Source of the DNA: Rhizorhabdus wittichii RW1
Lineage (GTDB): Bacteria > Pseudomonadota > Alphaproteobacteria > Sphingomonadales > Sphingomonadaceae
Reading direction: 5' to 3'
Length of the DNA stretch: 64,000 bases
NCBI GenBank assembly: GCA_000016765.1
Contig: CP000699.1
Coordinates: forward strand, 930,001 to 994,000
A model generated the notes under the pieces. It saw only the letters and a list, made by a program, of their open reading frames with translations. It ran no database searches and was not told the origin of the DNA. The position numbers and the translations under genes were made by a program. Shown here one piece after another: positions 8,794 through 17,196 of this stretch (position 1 is the first letter of the stretch; each line of letters opens with the position of its first letter).

Positions 8794-9024
8794 ATGACGA
8801 CACAGGTGCTTCTGCCCAAGCTGGGCTTTTCGATGAGCGAGGGCGAGCTGAGCGAATGGCTGGTGCCCGACGGGGCGATGGTCACCGAGGGCCAGCCGCT
8901 CTACGCGCTCGAAAGCGAGAAATCGACGCAGGAGGTCGAGGCGCCCGCGAGCGGCCGGCTGCGGATCATCGCCGCCGTCGGCGAGACCTACGAGGTCGGT
9001 GCCGTCCTGGCCGAGATCGTATAA
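8794..9024 (+). CDS. Free-standing lipoyl-domain protein
   Basis: A 76-aa protein that is only a biotinyl/lipoyl attachment domain. LPKLGFSMSEGEL at the start and ESEKSTQEVEAP with the modifiable Lys43 match E2 lipoyl domains. It ends after one domain: no peripheral subunit-binding domain, no acyltransferase core with HxxxDG, and no frameshifted remnant downstream. The carrier is therefore a separate small protein serving the E1 pair, and the E2 core and E3 must come from elsewhere or be absent. Confidence 0.9.
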   Translation: MTTQVLLPKLGFSMSEGELSEWLVPDGAMVTEGQPLYALESEKSTQEVEAPASGRLRIIAAVGETYEVGAVLAEIV

Positions 9025-9090
9025 TTGAGGCTTGCTTTCTGGAAGGCGCGGCCCAAGCCTGGGCGGCATCATGCCGCTCCAGGTCCAGCC

Positions 9091-9909
9091 ATGACCGACC
9101 CCGCCGGCGACGGCGCGACGCCCCTGCGCTATTCGGCGCCCGCGACCGTCGAGGAACTGGTCGCGCTGCTCGCCGATGATCGCGACGCGACGCTGATTGC
9201 CGGCGGCCAGAGCCTGTTGTTGCCGCTGCTGGCCGGCGACGCCGCCGCGACGCACCTCGTCGACGTCCGCAATGTCGAGCGGCTGCGCGCGATCGAGATC
9301 GGTGAAGACGAGATCTTCATCGGCGCGGGCAACTGCTTCTCCGACCTGCTGCGCGGCCCGGTCGCCGCGCTGCTGCCCGCCTTCGCCGAGGCGTTGCGCC
9401 ATGTCGGCACGACCACCGTCCGCAACCGCGCCACGCTGGGCGGGAGCCTCGCCTGGGCCGATCCGCGCGCCGAGGCGCCGATGGTGCTGATGCTCCACGG
9501 CGCGACGGTGCGGACCGATCGCCGCGCCATCCCGATGGCGGCGCTGCCGGTCGGCCCGTTCAAGACCCGGCTGGCGCGCGACGAGGTCATCCTCGGCGTG
9601 GCCGTGCCGCGCCACCCCGATCCCGCCGCGATCCGCTTCGCCGAACTGCTCGACCGCCACAGCGCGGGCAAGGCGGTGGTGTCGGTCGCGGTCCGGCCGG
9701 CCGGCGACGCGATCGACTTCGCGATCGCCGGGCTGCTCGACCGGCCGGTGACCGCGACGGCGCCGGTCGCTTCACTCGACCGCAGCCTGAGCGAGATCGA
9801 GCGCCATCATCGGCCGCTCGAGGACCCGTTCCATTCCTACCGCTATCGCCGCGAAATGGTGCTCGTGCTGCTGCGCCGGGCGTTGGCGGCCTCGATCGAA
9901 GGACGCTGA
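9091..9909 (+). CDS. Molybdenum hydroxylase FAD-binding (CoxM-type) subunit
   Basis: A 272-aa medium subunit that passes electrons from the 2Fe-2S centres to FAD. The two flavin motifs IAGGQSLLLPL (36-46) and ATLGGSLAWADPRAE (114-128) are clear. A TTG at 9025 would extend the frame by 22 residues of unrelated sequence; the ATG at 9091 was chosen because the domain begins about 12 residues later. It is the presumed partner of the large subunit at 48-2429 although genes on both strands separate them. Confidence 0.88.
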   Translation: MTDPAGDGATPLRYSAPATVEELVALLADDRDATLIAGGQSLLLPLLAGDAAATHLVDVRNVERLRAIEIGEDEIFIGAGNCFSDLLRGPVAALLPAFAEALRHVGTTTVRNRATLGGSLAWADPRAEAPMVLMLHGATVRTDRRAIPMAALPVGPFKTRLARDEVILGVAVPRHPDPAAIRFAELLDRHSAGKAVVSVAVRPAGDAIDFAIAGLLDRPVTATAPVASLDRSLSEIERHHRPLEDPFHSYRYRREMVLVLLRRALAASIEGR

Positions 9910-9913
9910 GAGC

Positions 9914-11455
9914 ATGTATCCCGCCGCCCCTCCGCAAAGCCAGTCCCTGTCGCTGATGCTGCGGCGGTCCGCCTCGCGCCATGGCGACAAGACGGCGCTG
10001 GTCTTCGAAGACGAGGCCTGGAGCTATGCGGAGCTCGATCGGCTGGCCGACGAACTGGGCGAAGGCCTGCTGCGGCTCGGCATCGAGGCCGGCGACCGGG
10101 TCGCGATCCTCGCGCGCAACAGCCATGCCTTCCTCGCGCTGCGCTTCGCCGTCGCGCGGATCGCGGCGGTGCTGGTCCCGGTCAACGCGATGCTCGGCCC
10201 GGCCGAGGTCGCCTATGTCCTCGACCATTCGGGCGCGCGGCTGCTGTTCGCCGACGCCGCGCTGCTCCCGCTCGCCCGCGAGGCCGCGCCCGCCACGGTC
10301 GAGGAGATGCTGATCCTCACCGGCCGGGACGACGACGACGGATGCCGCGGCTGGCGCGCGCTGCTCGTCCCCGGCGCGGCCCCCGGCGACCGCGCCGACG
10401 GCGCAGACCTGCTCCAGATCATCTACACCAGCGGCACCGAGAGCCGGCCCAAGGGCGCGATGCTCAGCCATTCCGCCGTGCTGTGGCAATATCAGAGTTG
10501 CCTGTTCGATTGCGACTGGTCGCCCGACGTCATCGCCCTCCACGCGCTGCCGCTGTTCCACTGCGCCGCGCTCGACGCGATGGCCGGCCCCGCGCTGATG
10601 GCCGGCGCGACCAGCGTCGTCGCGGCATCGCCCGCGCCCGAGCTGGTCATTCCGCTGATCGAGCGCCACCGCATATCCTCCTTCTTCGCCCCGCCGACCG
10701 TGTGGATCGCGCTGCTGCGATCGCCGCTGTTCGAGAAGCACGACCTTTCGTCGCTGACGCGCGGCTTCTACGGCGCCGCGATCATGCCGGCGGCGGTGAT
10801 CGAGGAGATGGAGGCCCGCCTGCCGGGCCTGAGGCTCTGGAACCTCTACGGCCAGACCGAGATCGCCCCGGTCGCGACGGTGCTCCGCCCCGAGGAGCAT
10901 GCGGCCAGGCCGACCTCGGCCGGCCGCGCGACGCTCCACGTCCAGACCCGCGTGGTCGACGAGGAGATGCGCGACGTCGCCCCCGGCGAGATCGGCGAGA
11001 TCGTCCACCGCTCGCCCCAATTGCTGTCGGGCTATTGGCGGCAGCCGGAGCTCGGCGAAGCCGCCTTCGCGGGCGGCTGGTTCCACAGCGGCGACCTCGC
11101 GACGATCGACGCGGAAGGCTTCATCACCGTCGTCGACCGCAAGAAGGACATGATCAAGAGCGGCGGCGAGAACGTCTCCTCGCGCGAGGTCGAGGAGGCG
11201 ATCTACGCCCACCCGCAGGTGTCGGAGGTCGCGGTGATCGGGCTGCCCGATCCCCGCTGGATCGAGGCGGTGACCGCCTTCATCGTCCCGCGCGCCGGCT
11301 CCAGCCTGTCGGTGGAGGACATCCAGGCCCATTGCGCCGGCCGCCTCGCCGGCTTCAAGCGGCCCAAGCGGATCTGCTTCGTCCCCGAACTGCCGCGCAA
11401 CGCCGCCGGCAAGATCCTCAAGCGGGAATTGCGCGAGCAGGCGATCACCGCCTGA
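9914..11455 (+). CDS. AMP-forming acyl-CoA synthetase
   Basis: A 513-aa adenylate-forming enzyme that activates a carboxylic acid to its CoA thioester. The P-loop-like YTSGTESRPKG (about 172-182), NLYGQTEIAP, the hinge region RKKDMIKSGGENVSS and the C-terminal catalytic Lys in NAAGKILKREL are present. It starts 4 bases after the FAD subunit, so the block encodes hydroxylation, oxidation and CoA activation. The substrate could be an aromatic, terpenoid or fatty acid. Confidence 0.93.
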   Translation: MYPAAPPQSQSLSLMLRRSASRHGDKTALVFEDEAWSYAELDRLADELGEGLLRLGIEAGDRVAILARNSHAFLALRFAVARIAAVLVPVNAMLGPAEVAYVLDHSGARLLFADAALLPLAREAAPATVEEMLILTGRDDDDGCRGWRALLVPGAAPGDRADGADLLQIIYTSGTESRPKGAMLSHSAVLWQYQSCLFDCDWSPDVIALHALPLFHCAALDAMAGPALMAGATSVVAASPAPELVIPLIERHRISSFFAPPTVWIALLRSPLFEKHDLSSLTRGFYGAAIMPAAVIEEMEARLPGLRLWNLYGQTEIAPVATVLRPEEHAARPTSAGRATLHVQTRVVDEEMRDVAPGEIGEIVHRSPQLLSGYWRQPELGEAAFAGGWFHSGDLATIDAEGFITVVDRKKDMIKSGGENVSSREVEEAIYAHPQVSEVAVIGLPDPRWIEAVTAFIVPRAGSSLSVEDIQAHCAGRLAGFKRPKRICFVPELPRNAAGKILKRELREQAITA

Positions 11456-11477
11456 TCCGCCATCGTTGGGAAAGCGC

Positions 11478-11552
11478 TGGCTGGGGCGGCAGGATTCGAA
11501 CCTGCGAATGGCGGCACCAAAAGCCGCTGCCTTACCACTTGGCGACGCCCCA
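11478..11552 (-). tRNA. tRNA-Gln (anticodon TTG)
   Basis: The minus strand folds as a full cloverleaf with 7-bp acceptor (TGGGGCG with CGCCCCA), a GGTTCGAATCC T-arm and anticodon loop TTTTGGT giving TTG. The 3' CCA is encoded at 11478-11480. Its 3' end points at the acyl-CoA ligase and the first catabolic block. Confidence 0.95.
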
Positions 11553-11648
11553 GCATGGCCGGCGAGGCGTCCTTATAGGGATCGATGCGGCAATGGGAAG
11601 CCTCGAAGATCGGTTTTCCTGCCGCTATCGAAGCCTTAAGGTCGGGGC

Positions 11649-12647
11649 ATGGCGATTCTCATAACCGGCGCCGCCGGCTTCATCGGCATGCATTGTTCGC
11701 TGCGCCTGCTCGCCCGCGGGGACAGCGTCGTCGGGATCGACAATCTCAACGATTATTACCCGGTCCAGCTCAAGCGCGACCGGGTCGCCAGGGTCGCGAC
11801 CGAGGGCGGCGACCGCTATCGCTTCATCCCGTGCGACTTCGCCGATCATGCGGCGCTGGAGGCGGCGCTCGCGGGGCTGGAGATCGACCGGATCATCCAT
11901 CTCGGCGCGCAGGCCGGGGTCCGCTACTCGATCGAGAATCCGCGCGCCTATGCGCAGAGCAACCTCGTCGGCCACCTCAACATCCTCGAGCTGGCGCGCG
12001 AGCGCCGGGCCGGGCATCTCGTCTACGCCTCCTCCTCTTCGGTCTATGGCGGCAACGAGACGCTGCCCTTCCGGGTCGAGGACCGGGTCGATCATCCGCT
12101 GTCGCTCTATGCCGCCACCAAGAAGGCGGACGAGCTGATGAGCGAGACCTATGCCCATCTCTATCGCCTGCCGCAGACCGGCCTGCGCTTCTTCACCGTC
12201 TATGGCCCCTGGGGACGTCCCGACATGGCGCTGTGGCTGTTCACCGACGCGATCCTGCGGGGGCGGCCGATCCAGGTGTTCAACGGCGGCGAGATGCGGC
12301 GCGACTTCACCTATATCGACGACATCGTCACCGGCGTCGTCGCGGCGCTCGACCATCCGCCGGCCGACGACGGGCAGGCGAAGGCGGGCGGCAGCGTCTC
12401 GCCCCACGCCGTCTACAATATCGGCAATCATCGGTCGGAGGAGCTGACCCGGCTGATCGACCTGATCGAGGCGGCGTGCGGCCGCCCGGCGATCCGCGAG
12501 ATGAAGCCGATGCAGCCCGGCGACGTGCGCGAGACCTTCGCCGACATCGGCGCGATCGAGCGCGACCTGGGCTTCCGCCCGACCACCGACATCAGCGACG
12601 GCGTTCCCCGCTTCGTCGACTGGTTTCGCGACTATCATGGGATATGA
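11649..12647 (+). CDS. NAD-dependent sugar epimerase, UDP-glucuronate 4-epimerase type
   Basis: A 332-aa extended short-chain dehydrogenase. GAAGFIG (7-13) is the NAD-binding loop, SSSSVYGG holds the catalytic Ser and YAATK (about 154-158) the Tyr and Lys. The pattern IDNLNDYYPVQLK and the length match UDP-glucuronate 4-epimerases (LspL/GAE) used for capsule and exopolysaccharide precursors. The WecG-type glycosyltransferase 2 kb away may use the same pathway. Specificity is inferred from overall pattern only. Confidence 0.87.
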   Translation: MAILITGAAGFIGMHCSLRLLARGDSVVGIDNLNDYYPVQLKRDRVARVATEGGDRYRFIPCDFADHAALEAALAGLEIDRIIHLGAQAGVRYSIENPRAYAQSNLVGHLNILELARERRAGHLVYASSSSVYGGNETLPFRVEDRVDHPLSLYAATKKADELMSETYAHLYRLPQTGLRFFTVYGPWGRPDMALWLFTDAILRGRPIQVFNGGEMRRDFTYIDDIVTGVVAALDHPPADDGQAKAGGSVSPHAVYNIGNHRSEELTRLIDLIEAACGRPAIREMKPMQPGDVRETFADIGAIERDLGFRPTTDISDGVPRFVDWFRDYHGI

Positions 12648-12651
12648 ACCG

Positions 12652-13011
12652 ATGCGCCGTTCGCTTCTGATCGCCGCGCTGCTGATCGCGCTGCCCGGCT
12701 GCGGGAAGGACAAGCCTCCCGTGGTCGAGGAGGACAGCGGCGGCCCGCAGATCGCCACCAGCATCGACGACGTCGCCCTGCCCGTCGACCGATCCGACCA
12801 GATCACCGCAATCGACGCGACCACCGGCGACGCGGCCGGCATGCCCAAGGATGGCGGCGCCGTGGTCCACGCGCCGAAACCGGAAGCCCGCCCGGCCGTT
12901 GAAGCGGCCAGGGAAGCCCCGGCCGTGCCGGTCGCGGCGCCCACCGTCGCGGTGCCGCCGCCGGTGGTCACCCCTCCCCCGCCGCCGGCCACGCCCCCGG
13001 CCGGACAATAG
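12652..13011 (+). CDS. Small proline-rich lipoprotein
   Basis: A 119-aa protein with a basic start, a hydrophobic stretch and a lipobox-like ALPGC (Cys19; Pro at -2 is unusual). The rest is acidic, then Ala/Pro-rich, ending in a run of PP pairs typical of a cell-wall-spanning tether. It starts 4 bases after the epimerase stop, so they may be co-transcribed. A five-residue longer start (12637) exists. No function is recognised. Confidence 0.7.
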   Translation: MRRSLLIAALLIALPGCGKDKPPVVEEDSGGPQIATSIDDVALPVDRSDQITAIDATTGDAAGMPKDGGAVVHAPKPEARPAVEAAREAPAVPVAAPTVAVPPPVVTPPPPPATPPAGQ

Positions 13012-13029
13012 GATGAAAGGGCCGACAGC

Positions 13030-13911
13030 ATGGACGACGAGGATCTGAAGGCCCGCGCGATCGCGCTCTACGACCGCTTCACCCATGGCGCGCAGGATCG
13101 CCGCGCCTTCATGGCCGACATGACCCGCCTGGCCGGCGGTGCCGCCGCCGCGCAGGTGCTGGTCGCCACGATCGCCGCCGATCCCGCCGCCGCCGCGATC
13201 GTCGCCGAGGACGACAAACGGCTGACCGCGCGGATGGTCCATTGGCCGGGCGCCAACGGCCATCAGCTGTTCGGCTATATGGCGATCCCGAAGAAGCATG
13301 CGAAGAAGCCGCCCGCCGTCCTCGTCGTCCATGAGAATCGCGGGTTGCAGCCCTATACCAGGGACGTCGCCCGGCGGCTGGCGGTCGCCGGCTTCGTCGG
13401 CGTCGCGCTCGACTTCCTGTCGCCGCAGGGCGGCACCCCCGCCGACGAGGACAAGGCGCGCGCGATGATCGCCGCGCTCGACATTCCCGCCGCCACCGCC
13501 GACGGGGTGGCGACGATCGACTGGCTCGCCGCGCACAAGCTGCTGAGCGGCAAGGTCGGGGTGGTCGGCTTCTGCTGGGGCGGCGCGATGGCCGATCGAC
13601 TGGCGGTCGCCGCAGGCCCCGCGCTGAAGGCCTCCGTCGCCTTCTACGGCCCGCCCCCGCCGCCCGCCGACGCCGCGAAGGTGAAGGCCGCCATGCTGCT
13701 CCACTATGCGGGCAGCGACGACCGGGTGAACGCGGGCGCCGCGCCCTGGGTGCAGGCGCTCCAGGCCGCGCATGTCGACGTCCGCCGGTTCGACTATCCC
13801 GGCACCCAGCATGCCTTCCACAACGACACGTCGGCGGCGCGCTACGATGAGGCGGCCGCGACGCTCGCCTGGGACCGGACCATCACCTTCCTGCGGGAGA
13901 AGCTGGCATGA
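13030..13911 (+). CDS. Dienelactone hydrolase family protein
   Basis: A 293-aa alpha/beta hydrolase. VLVVHENRGLQPYTRDVARRLA, the nucleophile elbow GFCWGG (Cys near residue 181), Asp in YAGSDDRVNAG (about 230) and His in PGTQHAF (about 260) form the Cys-Asp-His triad of this family. The N-terminal 40 residues hold RRAFMADMTRLAGGAAAA, which resembles a degenerate Tat signal, so export is possible. It overlaps the next gene by ATGA. Specific substrate unknown. Confidence 0.88.
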   Translation: MDDEDLKARAIALYDRFTHGAQDRRAFMADMTRLAGGAAAAQVLVATIAADPAAAAIVAEDDKRLTARMVHWPGANGHQLFGYMAIPKKHAKKPPAVLVVHENRGLQPYTRDVARRLAVAGFVGVALDFLSPQGGTPADEDKARAMIAALDIPAATADGVATIDWLAAHKLLSGKVGVVGFCWGGAMADRLAVAAGPALKASVAFYGPPPPPADAAKVKAAMLLHYAGSDDRVNAGAAPWVQALQAAHVDVRRFDYPGTQHAFHNDTSAARYDEAAATLAWDRTITFLREKLA

Positions 13912-14510
13912 ACGACGAGCTGGTCCTCTACGGCAACCCGCGCTCGCGCGCGCAGATGGTCCGTTTCATGCTGGAGGAGCTCGGCGTCCCCTATCGCCTG
14001 GCGGTCGTCGACTTCGAGAAGGGCGAGAACCGGCAGGCCGACTATCTCGCGATCAATCCGATGGGCAAGGTGCCCGCGATCGTCCATCGCGGCGTGACGG
14101 TGACCGAGACCGGCGCGATCATCGCCTATCTGGCCGATGCCTTTCCCGAGAAGGGGCTGGCGCCCGCCATCGACGATCCGCGCCGCGGCACCTGGCTGCG
14201 CTGGCTGTTCTTCGCTGCCGGGGCGTTCGAGCCGGCACTGCTCGACACGATGTTGAAGCGGCCCGAGGCGCCGCGCTCGACCGCGGGCTATGGCAGCTAT
14301 GCCGACGTGCTGGGCGCGCTCGACACGATGCTCGATCCCGGTCCCTGGATATTGGGCGATCGGTTCAGCGCCGCCGACGTCTATGTCGGCGCGGAGCTCG
14401 CCTGGGCGTCGATGTTCGGAGCGCCCGGCATCGCCGACCATCCCCGCATCGCCGCCTATGTCGAGCGGATCAGGGACCGTCCCGCCTATCGGAAGACGAC
14501 GGGCGCCTGA
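13908..14510 (+). CDS. Glutathione S-transferase family protein
   Basis: A 200-aa protein with an N-terminal thioredoxin-like domain (LVLYGNPRSRAQMVRFMLEELGVPYRL; Ser15 region likely contacts glutathione; VPAIVHRGVTVTETGAIIAYLAD is the cis-Pro and GSH-binding segment) and an all-helical C-terminal domain. The start overlaps the dienelactone hydrolase stop (ATGA), so they are coupled. The last 41 bases overlap the convergent glycosyltransferase gene. Confidence 0.9.
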   Translation: MNDELVLYGNPRSRAQMVRFMLEELGVPYRLAVVDFEKGENRQADYLAINPMGKVPAIVHRGVTVTETGAIIAYLADAFPEKGLAPAIDDPRRGTWLRWLFFAAGAFEPALLDTMLKRPEAPRSTAGYGSYADVLGALDTMLDPGPWILGDRFSAADVYVGAELAWASMFGAPGIADHPRIAAYVERIRDRPAYRKTTGA

Positions 14511-15225
14511 ACCGCCAGGCGAGCCACAGGATGCGCGGTCCTTCGACCAGGTAGCGGCGCCACAACCGGGCCGGATCGGACAGCAGCCGATGGAGCCATT
14601 CGAGCGCCAGTCGCCGCATCCAGCGCGGCGCGCGCTTCTCGCGCCCGACCAGGAAGTCGATCGACGCGCCGATGCAGAGCGCGGTGCCCTGCGCATCGGG
14701 TTGGTCGAGCATCTCGGCGGCGATCAGCTCCTGCTGCGGCGATCCGATCGCGATCAGGATGAAGCGCGCGCCGCTGTCGATGGCGAAGCGAGCGGCGGCG
14801 GCGCGCGCGGCGGGATCGTCGCGCAGGCCCATCGGCGGAACGTGCTGGGCCCAGACGAGGTCGGGACGGAGGCCTGACAGGATGGCGAGGTCGCCCTCCC
14901 GCCCGCCGATCAGGGCGATCCGGTCCCCCGGCGCGGCAAGGTCGCGGAACAGCCGGGCGGTCAGGTCGCTGCCGGGCACCACCGGCAGGCGGACGCCTCG
15001 GAAGGAGGCGAGCAGCGCCAGGATGCGGCTGTCGCACAGCAGCCAGCCGGCCCGCCGATAGGCGCGCCATTCCCCGGCATCGTCGGGCAGCCGCGACAGC
15101 CGCACGACATGGTCGACATTGGGGGTGACGAGATAGGCGAAGGGCGCATCCGCCGTCCGCGCCCGCAGCCGGGCGACCACCGCGTCCTCGTCGAGCTGGT
15201 CGAAGCGCAGGCCGAGATAGTCCAT
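14470..15225 (-). CDS. WecB/TagA/CpsF family glycosyltransferase
   Basis: A 251-aa GT26-type enzyme that adds a sugar to a lipid-linked intermediate of exopolysaccharide. LVTPNVDHVVRLSR, GWLLCDSRILALLASFRGVRLPVVPGSDLTARLF, LIGGREGDLA and ALCIGASIDFLVGREKRAPRWMRRLALEWLHRLLSDPARLWRRY are signatures of the family. The ATG at 15225, after GGGGGGACGG, was preferred to a TTG 12 bases upstream. It is convergent with and overlaps the GST gene. Confidence 0.9.
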   Translation of the reverse strand: MDYLGLRFDQLDEDAVVARLRARTADAPFAYLVTPNVDHVVRLSRLPDDAGEWRAYRRAGWLLCDSRILALLASFRGVRLPVVPGSDLTARLFRDLAAPGDRIALIGGREGDLAILSGLRPDLVWAQHVPPMGLRDDPAARAAAARFAIDSGARFILIAIGSPQQELIAAEMLDQPDAQGTALCIGASIDFLVGREKRAPRWMRRLALEWLHRLLSDPARLWRRYLVEGPRILWLAWRFRRPSSSDRRDGP

Positions 15226-15263
15226 CCGTCCCCCCAATCGCCGGGACCATAACGCGAAGCGGG

Positions 15264-15295
15264 CAAAGAAAAAGGCCCGGTGTCGCCACCGGGCC
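15264..15295 (-). terminator. Rho-independent terminator after the Bax-inhibitor gene
   Basis: Perfect 9-bp arms (15274-15282 and 15287-15295) with a 4-base loop, followed on the minus strand by TTTTTCTTT. It separates the Bax-inhibitor gene from the glycosyltransferase gene. Confidence 0.88.
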
Positions 15296-15321
15296 CTTCG
15301 GTCATCCGACCTGCGTCAGGA

Positions 15322-16050
15322 TCAGCGGCGATCGCCCATGAACTGCAGCAGGAAGGTGAACATGTTGACGAAGTCGAGGTAGAGGGTGAGCGCACCCATC
15401 ACCACCGCCTTGCCGGCGAAATCGGTGCCGGCGACGTAGAAGTACATGCTCTTGATCTTCTGCGTGTCATAGGCGGTCAGGCCCGCGAACAGCAGCACGC
15501 CGATGGCGCTGATCGCCAGGTTCAGCGCCGGCGACTTGAAGAAGATGTTGAGCAGCGAGGCCACCAGCAGGCCGACGACGCCCATGATCAGGAAGGTGCC
15601 GAAGCCCGACAGGTCCTTCTTGGTGGTGTAGCCCCACAGGCTGAGCGCGGCGAAGGCGGTCGCGGTCGCGAAGAAGGTGATCGCGATCGACGAGCCGGTA
15701 TAGGCCAGGAACAGCGACGACATCGACAGGCCCATCACCGCCGCGAAGGCCCAGAACAGGCCCTGCGCCGCCGTGGTCGACAGCTTGTTGATGCCGAAGC
15801 TCAGCACCATGATGAAGGCCAGCGGCGCGAGGACGATCAGCCAGCGGAGCGGCGTGACGAAAAGCTGCGCGGCCAGGCCGGATTCGGCGAAGAGCAGCGC
15901 GACGATGCCCGTCAGCAGGACGCCCGACGCCATGTAATTGTAGATCGAGAGCATGTAGGACCGCAGACCGGCGTCAAAGGCTGCGTCAGCCACACCCGCT
16001 CGTGTCGCGGCGGGCGCGGCATTTACCCGGGGGTCGGACCAGTTTGCCAT
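15322..16050 (-). CDS. Bax inhibitor-1/YccA family membrane protein
   Basis: A 242-aa inner membrane protein with about seven transmembrane helices, beginning MANWSDPRVNAAP. ATG at 16050 is preceded by GGAGAG; an upstream extension to 16125 lacks a binding site. The family (TMBIM/YbhL) includes pH-gated calcium leak channels and FtsH partners; the conserved C-terminal Asp pair (TAYDTQKIK and LTLYLDFVNMF) is present. Single gene with its own terminator. Confidence 0.92.
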   Translation of the reverse strand: MANWSDPRVNAAPAATRAGVADAAFDAGLRSYMLSIYNYMASGVLLTGIVALLFAESGLAAQLFVTPLRWLIVLAPLAFIMVLSFGINKLSTTAAQGLFWAFAAVMGLSMSSLFLAYTGSSIAITFFATATAFAALSLWGYTTKKDLSGFGTFLIMGVVGLLVASLLNIFFKSPALNLAISAIGVLLFAGLTAYDTQKIKSMYFYVAGTDFAGKAVVMGALTLYLDFVNMFTFLLQFMGDRR

Positions 16051-16192
16051 GGTGTGAACACTCTCCAATGATGCGGCGAAATGCCGCGCTCCGCGCAATA
16101 TCGGCGGAACGACTTGGTTTTTCAAGCATATCGCGCCTTAAAGCGGCCTGAACGGTCTTGCGTTACCGTCACATGGAGCGACAATCGGGGGC

Positions 16193-16726
16193 ATGCACCG
16201 CCTGTTCATAGCCCTGCGTCCGCCGCTTCCGATGCGCGAGGCGCTGCTCGCCGCGATGGGCGACATCCCCGGCGCGCGCTGGCAGGACGACGCGCAGCTC
16301 CACCTCACCCTCCGCTTCGTCGGCGAGGTCGACCGCCATGTCGCGGAGGACATCGCCGCGGCGCTCGGCGCGGTGTCGCACCCGGCCTTCGCGCTGCGGC
16401 TCGACGGGGTCGGCTGCTTCGACCGGCGCGGCCGGATCGACAATATCTGGGCGGGCGTGACCCCGCACCAGCCGGTGAAATCGCTCCATGCGGCGGTGAC
16501 GGCAGCGCTCGTCCGGGCGGGGATCGCCCCCGAGGAGCGGGCGTTCGTGCCGCACATCACCCTCGCCCGCTTCGCGCGCGGCCAGGCGCCATCGGGGACG
16601 CTGCCGATGGACAGCCTCTGGCCGGCCCCTGTCGAGGGGCGCTTCGATCATTTCCTGCTCTATGAGAGCCATCTCGGCGCGTCGGGCGCCAGCTATTCGG
16701 CGATCGCGCGCTACAGGCTCGGCTGA
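16193..16726 (+). CDS. thpR: RNA 2',3'-cyclic phosphodiesterase (2H family)
   Basis: A 177-aa 2H phosphoesterase with both catalytic motifs HLTLRF (about residue 37) and HITLARF (about 122). The family opens 2',3'-cyclic phosphates on RNA and was formerly called 2'-5' RNA ligase. Length and both motifs fit ThpR. Its last 16 bases overlap the convergent phosphatase gene. Confidence 0.92.
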   Translation: MHRLFIALRPPLPMREALLAAMGDIPGARWQDDAQLHLTLRFVGEVDRHVAEDIAAALGAVSHPAFALRLDGVGCFDRRGRIDNIWAGVTPHQPVKSLHAAVTAALVRAGIAPEERAFVPHITLARFARGQAPSGTLPMDSLWPAPVEGRFDHFLLYESHLGASGASYSAIARYRLG

Positions 16727-17196
16727 CAGCCGATCTCGGCAAGCAAGCCGTCGACCCCGGCGCCGATGTCGCGCCAGGCCTGTTCGAAGCCCTCGTCCTC
16801 GCCGAAATAGGGATCGGCGACATCCTCTCCCTCGCGGCCCGCGACATGGTCGAGCAACAGCGACAGCTCCGCCCGTCCGTCATCGGGGGCTAGAGCGCGG
16901 AGCGCGTCGAGGTTGCTGCGGTCGAGCGCGACCAGCCGGTCGAAGGCGCGGAAGTCGTCGACGCCGACCTGGCGGGCGCGCAACCCGCTAATGTCGAGGC
17001 CATGGCGCCGCGCGGTCGCGATCGCGCGGCGATCGGGCGCCTTGCCGACATGCCAGTCGCCGGTGCCGGCGGAATCGACCTCGACCGGGATGTCCTCGCG
17101 CTCGGCCGCCGCGCGCATCGCCGCCTCCGCCAGGGGGGAGCGACAGATGTTCCCCAGACAGACGAACAGGATGCGCGGCGGCCGGCTCTCGATCAT
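16711..17196 (-). CDS. Low molecular weight protein-tyrosine phosphatase
   Basis: A 161-aa phosphatase with the P-loop CLGNICRS (Cys13, Arg19) and the general acid in DPYFGED. Such enzymes dephosphorylate tyrosine kinases of exopolysaccharide synthesis or act as arsenate reductase-like proteins; no arsenic genes are near. The start overlaps the sodC stop (ATGA), so it is translated from the sodC message. Confidence 0.92.
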   Translation of the reverse strand: MIESRPPRILFVCLGNICRSPLAEAAMRAAAEREDIPVEVDSAGTGDWHVGKAPDRRAIATARRHGLDISGLRARQVGVDDFRAFDRLVALDRSNLDALRALAPDDGRAELSLLLDHVAGREGEDVADPYFGEDEGFEQAWRDIGAGVDGLLAEIGCQPSL

